NCBI GenBank assembly: GCA_963575745.1
Contig: CAUYUJ010011547.1
Coordinates: forward strand, 1 to 64,000
Direction: 5' to 3'
DNA from: Prorocentrum cordatum
Taxonomy: Eukaryota > Sar > Dinophyceae > Prorocentrales > Prorocentraceae
Length of the DNA stretch: 64,000 nucleotides
Positions 1 to 10,360 of the stretch are shown here, in pieces. A program made the position numbers and the translations under genes. Under the pieces are notes generated by a model. It was not told the DNA's origin and did not search any database. It worked only from the letters and a program-made list of their open reading frames with translations. How positions within the stretch are numbered: position 1 is the stretch's first letter; every line of letters starts with the position of its first letter.

Positions 1-1100
1 TAGAGGCGGAGGCACAGGCGGAAGAGCCATTACATGATGATGGGGAGGCGTTGCGATGCTCATGCGCTACGATATTGCTCGCATCATCGTAGCGAGGCGT
101 CTGTGCACATGCGCCGGTTTGCGGCGTTGCGCTGAGCAGCCACGCTGCCGAATGGGGAGAAGAGGGGTACCCCGAGTTTCAAGCACCCCGAAGAATCGAA
201 CACCTACATTCTGAAGGTCGGACCTCCATGCTGAAGGCGAACAGCATCCAGTTGGGAGGACGAAGTCTTCAGAGTGCAATTCAGACTTCCACTCGGAAAC
301 CTTTCCCGCGACGAGGGGATTCGCACGATCTGTGAGCAGCCGCTTTTGCGAGTTGATCACGCCGACGACGATGACGACGTCCTCGCGTCGGTGGTGCAGG
401 TTTTTAGAAAGGGTTCGACATGCGCGCGCGGCCGACGCACGAGAGTGGCCCGCGTGGTATTCTTTGACATGGGTCGTGCCCCCCCAGCGCGCGCAAGGGC
501 GTGCAAATGATGTCGGCATGCGGCGCCAGAGGCCCGTTTGGCAGAATGCCATGAACATGTTGAGAAACCAGTGCATTTCTTCAAAGCTCGTATGAGCGAA
601 ACCGCATGCTTTTTTGAAAACTGTTGTTGCGATACCATGTGCTTTTATATGTTTCGGACTCTCGGTTTTGGAATTGCTACGACGCCGAAGGCTTTTGACG
701 GATTTCGGCATGCGCGCGCGCGCGACGACGCGCGCGCACTTCTTCTCATGTTTCGGCAAAGGATTCTCGCGACGGCACGCGCGCAAGGGCGTTCGAACGA
801 TTTCGACATCCGCGCGCGAAGCCCATCTGGTAGCATTTCAGGAGAAGGTCGAACACAACTTATGTTTTACACAGCAAATCGCAAGAGCGCGCGCGTAAAC
901 TTTTTTTTGAAGATCCGTGTTGCGAAACCGTGTGTTGTATGTGCTTTTTGGACACTCGATTTTCAGTTCCTTACAAAACCGAAGGTTTTGGAAGGATTTC
1001 GGCATGCGCGCGCGACGACGCGGGTGTGTGAATTTGGTTTCATTTGTTGCAAAGGATTCTTGACAAGTTATGATGTTAGATCAACGAGTGTGCGCGCATA
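1..1100. repeat. Unassigned DNA with a diverged direct repeat
   Basis: No coding region is recognisable. Two segments, about 620-800 and 915-1,075, are diverged direct copies offset by about 294 bp. Both contain a CCGAAGG-TTTTG-GGATTTCGGCATG core followed by an alternating GC stretch and CGACGACG. The open frames here overlap on both strands and show no family resemblance, so I treat them as chance. Confidence 0.5.
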
Positions 1101-1204
1101 GTCTTTTTGCTGAGGATGGCGGGGGGGGGGCGATACCGGTCCCCATGGGATGGTCTGAATTCATATTGCGAAGGTCTTACGGCCGGTGCCGCCGACCCTG
1201 AAGA

Positions 1205-1335
1205 CGAGACGATGAAAGGGAGGGGGGGGTGCAGGGGGAGGAGGAGGAGTGGCAGGAGGAGGAGGACTGGGTGCAGGAGGTGGACGAGGGAGGAGGAGGG
1301 GGGGGAGGAGGAGGAAGAAGAGGAGGAGGAGAGGA
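1205..1335. repeat. (GGA)n purine tract
   Basis: Nearly pure purine on the plus strand, mostly GGA triplets with G runs. Open frames through it on either strand only reflect the triplet repeat. Confidence 0.85.
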
Positions 1336-1520
1336 GCCTCTTGGAGCCTTGGTGGGGGTGTTCTTGGAGAGCTCCTGGGACGTCTAAGAGGCTTCTTGGA
1401 TCGTCTTGGGGCCATCTTGACCGTGATGGGCCGATCTTTGAGCGACACGGGGCTCTTGTGGGCAATCTTGGGAGCCATCTTCGGCATTCTGGGTTCTTTC
1501 TGGGGCTGTTCGGTATGTCG
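1336..1520 (+). repeat. Phased CTTGG minisatellite, degenerate copy
   Basis: TCTTGG-like cores recur roughly every 10-11 bp, the same family as at 7.6-8.2, 43.3-43.9 and 63.1-63.3 kb. It directly follows the GGA tract. Confidence 0.6.
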
Positions 1521-1843
1521 GGGCCGCCTGGGGGAAAACGAATCTGAGTGGCGACCCCCCCCTCCAGGACCCCTCCTGGGACCCCCCTCCCGGGCCCCCC
1601 CCCCTTTGCGGCAGGCAGGCAGGCAGGAGCCGCGCCCTGACTGCGCATCGGCAGAAAATAGCATGCGGAAGACATACCTGAAACACATGCAAGAACACCT
1701 GCGTGCAGACGCAGTGCCTCGGTGGACAAGCGCCGGACCCTTCGTTCCGGAGCGTCGCGAGGGAAAGCCGCATCTGTACTCGAGGGAGGGGGAGGGGGGA
1801 GCAGGGAGGGAGGGCGGGAGGGGAGGAGGGGAGAGGGGAGAAA
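1521..1843. other. No gene seen
   Basis: C-rich then GGGA-rich low-complexity DNA, including GGCAGGCAGGCAGG near 1,610 and a purine tract at 1,780-1,840. It may include the 3' untranslated end of the adjacent minus-strand LINE, but no tail repeat or target-site duplication was identified. Confidence 0.5.
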
Positions 1844-3706
1844 CTATCCACAGTATTCTTCTACGACCTTGCGCCACTCACGTGGGGCTCCCTGCAACAG
1901 GGATTGCAATCGATCTGGGTCACTTCCCGCTGCCTCTAAGAGCCCTCGCATGCATGTACTTTGTCCATTGCAAGCGCGGGCGCCCCCCGGTGCGAGCACT
2001 GGCCCAATCTCTTGGCTGCGTGTCGACTGCCACTCCCGTCTCGAACGCCATGCTCCTTGGAAGGCTGTCTGGACAGGCTGCTGCCAGTTTACCATAAAAT
2101 TGCAGTTGACGTCGTAGTAGAAGTACAGATAATGGTTTGACGTTTGCTGTTGACCTCACTGTCGCATTGCTTATTCGTGAAACGTACGCAGGCGGAATTT
2201 TGTGGATACGTCGGAGGCACTTCGCTTGAAAATTGTCCAGTCGGTCCCTGTCTGCTTTCAATAACATACAATTTTCCAGCCCATACAAAAGCTTCGAAAA
2301 TATACAGACGTCCAACACCTTGGTTTTATGATGCTTGCTCATGTTGGCGTGATTCCATACTGTATAAATCTTGTCGAATGTCCCTCTTGCTTCCCCGAGC
2401 CTTCGTGTTACCTCGGTTCTGAGGTTCCCGTCAGCGCTCAACAATCCTCCAAGATACACTGCGTGGTCCTTGCACGCGATCGGGTTGCCATCCGGGCCTG
2501 CAACATTCGCTTCTGAGCGGATCCTTAAAAGTATGGTTTTCGACGCGTTGAGATCGAGACCAAATGCTCTCCCAGTTTGTATAAGAGCATCCAGATAAAT
2601 TTGAAGAGCCGCCGGGCTTGTGGCTACGAGCATCGTGTCGTCGGCATATAACACATCTTTTGTAACCGCATAATTTGTCGAACCATTGTCGTAAGCAGAC
2701 CTCTCCAGCTTTTTGTCCGCCGCCTCCAGCAGCACCGACATGACGATGAATAAATATGGTGATAATGGGCATCCTTGCGCTATGCCCGCAGCCTGGATTC
2801 TAGCGGTGGTGGCTGTATTCCCATCTTTCACAATGAACTTTCTGGTCCGGTAGATCGCCTGCACCATGTCGACCATGGCCGGGGGCACGCGGAAGCGGCT
2901 TCTGGTTTGATTCTGTCGAACGCTTTACTCCAGTCAAGTAGTAATAGCAACAAGCTCCCTTCTTTATCTTCCAAAGTTGCGTCGATGAGCCGGCGCGCCA
3001 GGAACAGAGCGTCCGTCGTGCCTCGTCCAGGGCGGAATCCATACTGAGACTCCCTTAGAGATTTCTCCGCACCACCAACTTTTAGCCTCTGCAGAATAAT
3101 ACTTGCCAGTACTTTGTATCCAACATCCAGAAACGATATTGGTCTGTAGTTGCTGGGCTATGACGTGTCACCTTTCTTGAAAATAGTACCGATGGGCGCT
3201 TCCCGCCATTCCTCGGGCATGTCATTATGTTGCCAGCATGTATTGCAAAGGTCCAAGAGAATTCCAAGAACCGCATCATTTTGCCATAGAGCTTGCCACA
3301 AATCAGGCGGCACGCAGTCGTTGCCAGCTGCTTTCTTCCTTTTGAGAGACTTAACTGCGCGACGTAGTTCTCCCATTGTGATGTCTTGTGTATTCACCTC
3401 GAGAAACTCACCTTCTTGTTGCATGTTAGGAAATTATCCGGAATCTTGAGCAAGTTTCCATTGTTCTTTCTCCAAGTAGTCGGTCATGGTTTCTGCCTTG
3501 AACTCGGCGTCCACGAGCTCCCCCTGTAGATTTCGAAGCCGCCCATGCTGCGTAGACCGTCCTTTCCTCAGAGACCGAATCGCTTCCCATCCACCGTGAT
3601 CGATTGAGTCTTCCAGCCATTTCTTTCGGTCTGCCCGTGCTGAGGATTGGTCTCCCCCCTTTTGCGGGGAAGGGGTCAAAGGTAAGGGGCGGCCCTTCGA
3701 CTCCAA
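1844..3706 (-). pseudogene. LINE (non-LTR) reverse transcriptase, frameshifted relic
   Basis: Reading from 3,706 downwards, successive frames give the RT order: a pre-RT helical region, then KKAAGNDCVPPDLW and MPEEWREAPIGTIFKKGD (3,158-3,424), NYRPISFLDVGYK, FRPGRGTTDALFLARRLID, motif A as DWSKAFDRI (about 2,920), motif B as GIAQGCPLSPYLF, and motif C as YADD (about 2,650). The longest frame (1,920-2,888) also holds the thumb-like region. A C-terminal end (REWRKVVEEYCG) is in another frame at 1,844-1,900. At least four frame changes and a stop after KKGDTS show it is dead. The catalytic Asp of motif A and both of YADD are preserved. The family is non-LTR retrotransposon pol; I cannot fix the clade. 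No endonuclease domain was recognised, consistent with 5' truncation. Confidence 0.88.
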
Positions 3707-4329
3707 TACGACGTTTTACAATTTCGCTTTGGATGAAACGCTTGAGGCCCAGGGAAAGGGACGGGAGACGACGGATACGGCGAGGAGACGACTGTGACGA
3801 CGACGAAGACGACGAGGAGACGACGGAGACGACAACTCGAACGGAGAAGGCCCTCGCACACGCCGACAGGGTCGGTGAATTCAGGATGGACGATGGGGCA
3901 GAAGCATATGTACATTGCTACGACAAACAAGGAGAGCATAGTGCGTGCTATGCATTAGTACGTGGTGTAAGCTATGTAGTGCAACATATGTGATGCAATA
4001 TATGTGGTGTAAGCTATGGGACGCGATCTAGTGCAATGGATTGCGATCGATGGCAATGCATTCGATTGCGATGCAATGGTAGCGGGATGCAACGAGACGG
4101 CGGCGACGTGCGGCGACGAGGCGGCGACGGCGACAAGCGCGGCGACCGACATCCAAGCGCAATGGTGCGGCGACGGACGGTGGGGACGGGCGGCCACGGC
4201 GACAACAAGCTTGCCAGACCGACACCCAGGCCACGTTCTTTTTAGACGAAATAGAACCCCCCAAGTGCAAACATTGTTTGGGGGGTGTTCCATATGTTCA
4301 ACGTTGTGTGCATCTTGCGTGGTGGAGTC
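3707..4329. other. Intergenic low-complexity DNA
   Basis: Contains a GACGACG-rich stretch (3,760-3,840). At 3,955-4,110, GTGGTGTAAGCTATG occurs twice 41 bp apart within GCAAT/CATAT words resembling the pentamer field at 8.2-8.8 kb. No gene seen. Confidence 0.45.
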
Positions 4330-4425
4330 CTCAGTTCAGTTCTGTTCAGCAGCAGCAGCAGCCGCAGCAGCAGCACCAGGGAAAGCAGCAGCAGCAGCAG
4401 CAGCAACAAGAGACGGGGGGAGGGT
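4330..4425. repeat. (CAG/AGC)n microsatellite
   Basis: Interrupted CAG triplets, then G-rich purine DNA to about 4,465. Open frames (poly-Ala, poly-Ser, poly-Leu) are repeat artefacts. Confidence 0.85.
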
Positions 4426-4759
4426 GAGGGGGGAGGAGCAGCAGCAGGGGGAGGGGGAGAAGAAAGCCGTTCTCCACCAGAAGGACGTCCTCCCACGCTC
4501 TGTTTCGACCTCCGCCCCCACATTGGAGGTCCAACTTCCATTCAGGAGAAGAAGTAAGGCGTCCAGAATGGAGGGTAAAAGTCCGTCCATAGATCCGATG
4601 TCTTGACGTTTGTTCAAAACAGGGCCTCTGGAAGTTCCGACCATGTTCCCCACGGTTGTTTTTTCATGCTGATCTTTTTTTTATGACGGGCCGAAAGCGG
4701 CGAAACACACCCGCATTGTTTTTGTTCAAGGTTTTGGAGGTCTGGGTCCCAGAATCAAG

Positions 4760-4890
4760 CAGGCCGAGGATGAGGATGAATCGTTCCAGAGCATCTCATA
4801 ACGCTCTCAGAGCGTTCTCGCTCCAGAACGGTCGCGGCGCCGGATACATTCCAGACCAACCGTCCTCCGAGACTCCCGATTCATTTTTAC
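4760..4890. repeat. Dispersed repeat related to 59.2 kb
   Basis: GTTCCAGAGC and CGCTCCAGAACGG words are followed by CGGCGCC-GATACAT and CCGAGACTCCCGATTC. The same words occur in the same order at 59,185-59,300, so this is a dispersed element of about 110-130 bp. It has palindrome-prone TTCCAGAGC halves. Function unknown. Confidence 0.55.
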
Positions 4891-5071
4891 CCGAATTTGT
4901 CTTCATGTTGTTTTCTCTTGCAGCGTGGAGGCGGAACCTCCAGGCCGCGCACGTCGGGCCCAGAGTAAATGGTGGGACCAGAGGATCGTGCCGCATCGCC
5001 GACTCATCGCCGATGCAGCTCGATGCGTAGCCCGATTGTCTCCACGCCGACAGCGCCGATGCATCGCCTAA

Positions 5072-5278
5072 GTCGCCGTTGCATCGGCGTCGACCCCCCT
5101 TCGCTCGGACACCATCTTCGAGGCTCCAAAGTCCTCCCTCTCGGCTTGGCAGGCCGGCGCGGCGGGCGCGGTCGAGGGCGGCGCCGCGAGGCGGTTGCTG
5201 GCAGCGCTCGCGGTGCGGTGCCCGGGGCCGACGCAGACGGCCGCGAGCTTCTTCATGGCCGCGGACAGGGCCGCCAGG
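5072..5278 (+). other. Possible coding exon fragment, family unknown
   Basis: Downstream of a TAA at 5,069 one plus frame reads through DTIFEAPKSSLSAWQ, an Ala-rich helix-like stretch (GGAARRLLAALAV) and PTQTAASFFMAADRAA, then runs into the pyrimidine tract as poly-serine. Composition before the tract looks more protein-like than the neighbourhood, but no domain is recognised, and no start codon or splice site can be assigned with confidence. It could be chance in GC-rich DNA. Confidence 0.2.
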
Positions 5279-6012
5279 GGGGGCGGCTCCTCCTCCTCCT
5301 TCTCCTCCTCCTCCTCCTGCTCCTGGTCACCGACGGCCCACGGCCGTCTCCTCCTCCTTCTCTTCCTCCTCCTTCTCCTGCTCCTCCTCCTCCTCCTCCT
5401 CTTCCTCCTCCTCGCTCCCTCCCTCCCTCCCTCCCTCCCTCCCTCCTCTCCTCCTCCTCCTCCTCCTTCTCTCCTCGTCCTCGTTCCCCTCCTCCTCCTC
5501 CTCCTCCTCCTCTCCTCCTCCTCCTCCTCCTCCTGCCCTGCACCTTCCTCCAGGGCCCCAGGGGGGCGGCTCCTCTCCTCCTCCTTCTCCTCCTCCTCCT
5601 CCTCCTCCTCCGCCTCCTCCGCCTCCTCTGGTCCTGGTCACCGACGGCCGTCTCATCCTCCTCTTTCTCCTCCTTCTCCTCCTCCCTCCTCCTCCTCCTC
5701 CTCCTCCTCCTTCTCCTGTCCTCCTCCTCCTCCTCCTCCTCCTCCTCCTTCTCTGCTCCTCCTCCTCCCTCCTGCTCTCCTCCTCCTCCTGCTCCTCCTC
5801 CTCCTGTCTTCCTCCTCCTCGCTCCTCGATCCTCGATCTCGCTCCTCGTTCCTCGCTCCTCCTCTCTCCTCTCTCCTCCTCCTCCTCCTCTCCTCCTCCT
5901 CCTCCTCTCTCCTCCTCCCTCCCTCCTCCTCCGCCTTTTCCTCCTCCTTCTCCTGCTCCTCCTCATCCTCCTTCTCCTCCTCCTCCTCCTCCTCCTCTTC
6001 CTCTGGGGCCCC
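5279..6012 (+). repeat. Long polypyrimidine (CTC/TCC)n tract
   Basis: About 730 bp almost entirely pyrimidine on the plus strand, built from CTC and CCT triplets with CTCCC runs. Two short non-repeat interruptions (about 5,329-5,352 and 5,637-5,655) share GGTCACCGACGGCC, and two more (about 5,555-5,573 and 6,006-6,020) share GGGGCCCCAGGGG. It therefore grew partly by duplication of larger segments. Large open frames through it are artefacts. Confidence 0.9.
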
Positions 6013-6107
6013 AGGGGAGGAAAGGACAATAATGCCGCTGCTCGTCCTGGGGAACCCTAGTCGCCACGTTTGGATTATCCGCGGTATTCTGGCCAGAACG
6101 CACCCCA

Positions 6108-6440
6108 GGCTCCTCCTCCTCCTCCTCCTCCTCCTCCTCCTCCTCCTCCTCCTTCTCCTCGCTCCCTCGCTCCCTCGCTCCCTTGCTCCCTCGCTCCTTC
6201 GCTCCCTCGCTCCATCGCTCCCTCCCTCCCTCCCTCCTCTCTCCCTCCTCCTCCTCCTCCCTCCCTCCCTGCCTGCCTCCCTTTCTCCCTCCTCCCCCCT
6301 CCTCCCCCCCTCCCTCGCTCCTCCTCGCTCCTCCTTGCTTCTCCTCCTCCTCCTCCTCGCTCCTCGCTCGATCTGGTGGTGCCTCTCTCTTGCTACTCCT
6401 CCTCCCTCCTTCCTCCTTCCTCATTCCTTCTCCCTTCCGC
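6108..6440 (+). repeat. Second polypyrimidine tract
   Basis: (CTC)n followed by CTCCCTCG octamers and mixed CCT, pyrimidine-rich on the plus strand. About 95 bp of non-repeat DNA (6,013-6,107) separates it from the first tract. Confidence 0.88.
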
Positions 6441-6639
6441 CCTTTCGGGGACGCCAGCGATGGAGCCGACACAGCATCGCCAGTGTTCAGACGAGTGGGC
6501 GTAGCCATCGCAGCATTCACCGACATCGACGCCAATGTGATGGAGCTGCGGATGGCGCAGTGGTAAGAGGCGAACTGTGCGCCCTCCTCCCCCTTGCCCT
6601 GCAGGTAGTATAACATGATGTACTACATAGTTACACATG

Positions 6640-6669
6640 ATACATACATACATACATACATACATACAT

Positions 6670-6712
<43 letters not shown>

Positions 6713-6928
6713 TACATACATACATACACATACATACATACATACGTACGTACGTACGTACGTACATACCTATATACATACATACACACACATATATACG
6801 TACATACATCCATACATACATACATACATGCATGCATGCATGCATACATACATACATACATACATGCATGTAACCATACATACATACATACATACATACA
6901 TACATACATACATACACACGTACATACA

Positions 6929-6962
<34 letters not shown>

Positions 6963-7452
6963 CATCCATACATACATGCATGCATGCATGCATGCATGCA
7001 CACATACATACATATACACATACCTACCTACATGCATACTTACTTACATGAATGCATGCATACGCACATACATACATACACACGCCGACACACTCATACA
7101 TACCTACATACATACATACACACATACACACATACACACGCATACACACATACATACATACATACGCACATGCATGCATGCATGCATACATACATTCATG
7201 CATGTGCATACATACATACATGCATGCATACATGCATACATACATACATGCATACAAACGTGCATACATGACTACATACATACATACATGCATGCATGCA
7301 TGCATGCACGCATGTATACATACATACATACATACATACATGCATGCATGCATGCATGCATGCATGCATGCATACATACATACATGCATGCATGCATGCA
7401 TGCATGCATACATACATACACACTTACATGCATGCATGCATGCATGCATACA
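6640..7452. repeat. Composite tetranucleotide tract
   Basis: About 810 bp of tetranucleotide repeat that changes identity in blocks: (ATAC)n, (AGAC)n, (ATAC)n, (GTAC)n, then mixtures of ATAC and ATGC. Period 4 means all frames cycle as YIHT or CMYV peptides, so every open frame here is an artefact. Confidence 0.95.
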
Positions 7453-7466
7453 CATATAATATATAC

Positions 7467-7521
<55 letters not shown>

Positions 7522-7535
7522 GCATTGGTTACGAG

Positions 7536-7573
<38 letters not shown>

Positions 7574-7576
7574 GGG
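7453..7576. repeat. (TA)n dinucleotide tract
   Basis: Two (TA)n blocks are separated by a short GC-containing spacer with GGGCATTGGTTACGAGCG. The second block ends with GTATATGGGCAGGGGG. Confidence 0.95.
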
Positions 7577-7589
7577 CAGGGGGTCCCAG

Positions 7590-8235
7590 GGCCCCCAAAG
7601 TGCACTGATATGTCTTCTGGGCGTTTCGGGCCCGGCGGGGGGCGCCAAAAAACATCAAAGGGGGCCGAGAGACGTCCAAATGGCGCCAAGATGTCCCAAG
7701 AGCGCTCCAAGAGTGCCCAGGACCGCACAAGAGCGTTCCAAAATTGGTCCCACATGGCTTGAAGACAGCCCAAGAGGGCTTCAAGACGGCCAAGATGCCC
7801 TCAAAAGGGCTCCGACGAGGCACTCAAGAGGCGAAACAAGTAGGTTTTTTGTTCGAGGTATTAGATTTTTCGTATTCTTGCTGTTTCGTGCTGTGCTTCC
7901 GACGGTCCAAGACAGCCCACAAGGCCCCAGAAATTAGCTCAAGACGAGACGGCCCAAGAGGCACCCAAAAAGGGCGCCACGACGGCGCAAGAGAGCCCCA
8001 AGACGGCCCAAGAGTGCCCCAAGACGGCCCAAGGGGCGCTCAAGATCGCCCAAGATGGCCCCAAGACGGCCCTAAGAGGGGGAACACGAACCACTAAGTC
8101 GAGCCTTCCGCCCCAAGAGGCATCCAGGAGGCCCCAAGAGGCCCCCAACAGAGCCCAAGAGGCCCCCCGGAGGCCCCCTAGAGGCCCCAGAGAGGCGCAA
8201 AATAAGACCCCAAGAGCACCCCAAACTGCCCCCGA
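7590..8235 (-). repeat. Phased CAAGA minisatellite, 10.5-bp spacing
   Basis: CAAGANNGCCC and CAAGACGGCC half-units alternate. CAAG begins at 7,988, 7,999, 8,009, 8,020, 8,030, 8,041, 8,051 and 8,062, then CTAAG at 8,072: spacings of 11,10,11,10,11,10,11,10. A 40-bp TTCG-rich interruption lies near 7,845-7,890. The period of 21 bp is seven codons, which keeps frames open on both strands. No gene is inferred. Confidence 0.85.
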
Positions 8236-8239
8236 GAGC

Positions 8240-8810
8240 CCTCGCAAACATACCGGTGCATAGCAAAGGACCGCCTAGCCTATCGTGGCATCGCAGCGTT
8301 GCATGACATAACATGGTACGGCACAGCACGACAGAGCTAACCGTGTCAGTGCATATCGCAGTATGGTCAGCATGCCATAGCATTTTGTATTACATGAGAG
8401 TGTCTAGCTGAGCCTAGCATTGCACGTCATGACGTAACATTGCCTAGCATGGCATTGCATCTCATGACACATCGTGGCGTACTATGGCATTCCAATGCAC
8501 ATAATATTATTCGAACAGCACCGTACTGCGCTGCGCAACAGTAAACAGAAATCCTGCAAATATCTCACCCCTGTTGTTGTTCTTACTGTCGTCGTGTACG
8601 CCTAGCAGCTCATAACATCGCATAGCATTGCATTGCGTTGCATTGCATTGCATAGCCTGGCACGCCGTGTCTGTGCATACCATGTAACGCGGTAGCACTG
8701 CTCTTCATAGGAAACATAGCATGATATGGCCCAGTGTATCATCCCATACATTACCATAGCATTTCACAGCACAGCATGTCATGACATGCAATGCGCACTG
8801 TAGAATATAT
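8240..8810. repeat. Degenerate pentanucleotide (CATNG)n field
   Basis: Most of the segment can be parsed in register 5: CATAG, CATTG, CATGG, CGTTG, CATGA and similar words follow each other, clearest at 8,610-8,670. A shorter patch of the same vocabulary is at 12,180-12,270. No gene seen. Confidence 0.6.
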
Positions 8811-8984
8811 CATGTTTCCCCCGTATCCTATGGATGGGTTTCTTGATATTTCCCATATCCAAAGGATGGGTTCTTGTTATTATCCGACCGCGCCGGACCA
8901 AGAGAACCCCTCCCCTCCTCCCTCTCTGCACTAGACAGTGATGATGATTGTCATGATGATGAATGGTGAGAGTATGCTGTGAGT
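8811..8984. other. Short unassigned spacer
   Basis: Contains a direct repeat of CCCNTATCC-ATGGATGGGTTTCTTG type (8,820-8,875). Nothing else recognised. Confidence 0.4.
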
Positions 8985-9112
8985 ATGTCGATGAAGATGA
9001 GGAAGATGTTGTTGTTGATGCTGCTGCTGATGATGATGATGATGATGCTGCTGATGATGACGATGACGATGACGATGAGCAGATGAGCAGATGATGAGCA
9101 GATGATGAGGAT
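8985..9112. repeat. (ATG/CTG/ACG)n triplet microsatellite
   Basis: Imperfect GAT, GCT and GAC triplets immediately upstream of the first 150-bp satellite unit. Confidence 0.85.
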
Positions 9113-9600
9113 GTCTCGAGCGGTTTGCTGTTTTTTTGGTATTCCAAAGGGGGGGCCGCCAGGGGTATTGCACGGCCTCCGTTCGCGCCCAAATTGCGGG
9201 GATGTCTCAGGCGGTTTGCTTGTTTTGGTCGCGAACATCCTCCGCTTTCGGAGCAGATTCTGAGGATGTCTCAGGCGGCTTGCTGGTTTTAGCACTCTTA
9301 AGGGGGGGGCCGCCAGGGGTATTGCACGGCCTCCGTTCGCGCCCAAATGGTGGGGATGTCTCAGGTGGTTTGCTTGTCCTGGTCGCGAACATCCTCCGTT
9401 TTCGGAGCAGATTCTGAGGATGCCTCAGACGAGGCGCTGGTTTTCGCACCCCAGGGGGGGGGGGGGGGCAGATTTCGAGGTCTCAAGCAGTTCGCGTGTT
9501 TTGGTGGTCAGACTCGTCTGCTGTCAAAACAGATTCTGAGGATGTCTATGGCGAGGCGCTGATTTCCGCACTCCCAGAGGGCCCAGATTGCGAGGATGTC
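9113..9600 (+). repeat. 150-bp satellite, block 1
   Basis: Diverged units containing GAGGATGTCTCAGGCGG, a CATCCTCCG-TTTCGGAGCAGATT hairpin and GGGGTATTGCACGGCCTCCG. This is the same family as 10.36-11.9 kb, cut off by the hexamer field. Open frames merely reflect the repeat. Confidence 0.85.
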
Positions 9601-10360
9601 CTAGACTCACTTATGCTCAAACTCACTCGTGCTCAGGCTCACTCATACTCAGACTCGCACTCATCATACTCATACTCAGGCTCACTCACGCCCAGACTTA
9701 CGCACACTCAGACTCGGTCACACTTCGACCCACCCACCCTCATACTCATTCGTAGTCAGACACACTCGTACTCAGACCCACTCAGGGCCAGTTTCGTATC
9801 CATCATACTCATACTCAGACGTACTCACATTCAGATTTACTCACGCTCAGAATTTCTCACACTCAGACCCACCCACCCTCATATTCACTCGTAGCCAAAC
9901 TCACTCGTACTCAGACCCACTCAGACTTAGACTCGTACTCACTATACTCATACTCAAACTCACTGGCTTTCGCACCCTCGGGGGGGCAGATTGCAAGGAT
10001 GTCCCAGACTCACTTGTGCTCAGACTCGTACTCATCATACTCATACTCAGACTCACTCACACCCAGTCCATGCAAATAGATACACATATGGGGAGCTCCA
10101 CGCAGTGAATAATTATTTAGACCGCGCGGAACGCGAGAGAGAGAGAGAGAACACACCTCCCACCCTCAACACCTCCTACCCTCAGGTCATCATTCTCTGA
10201 TTCACTCACGTGTAGACTCACCCGTATTCAGATTCACTCATATTCAGACATATTCGCTCTTAGATTCTCGATATTCAGATGTCTCATGCTCGGGATCACT
10301 CATATGCAAACTCACTCACACTCCTGGTACTTCCGCGCTCAGACTCATACACACGTTGTG
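9600..10360 (+). repeat. Degenerate hexanucleotide (ACTCAN)n field
   Basis: ACTCAG, ACTCAT, ACTCAC and ACTCGT words recur in approximate period 6 across about 750 bp. A single 150-bp-satellite fragment (9,965-10,010) and a (GA)n patch (10,136-10,150) interrupt it. The field is embedded between two blocks of the same satellite. Confidence 0.7.

Noticed and set aside
6500-6515. GTAGCCATCG as an SL relic
   Set aside because: Match stops after eight bases.
5253-6613. Long Ser/Leu/Pro-rich and Arg/Glu-rich frames
   Set aside because: They are translations of the CTC/GGA tract.
6615-7937. Long frames of YIHT and CMYV peptides
   Set aside because: Tetranucleotide repeat artefacts.
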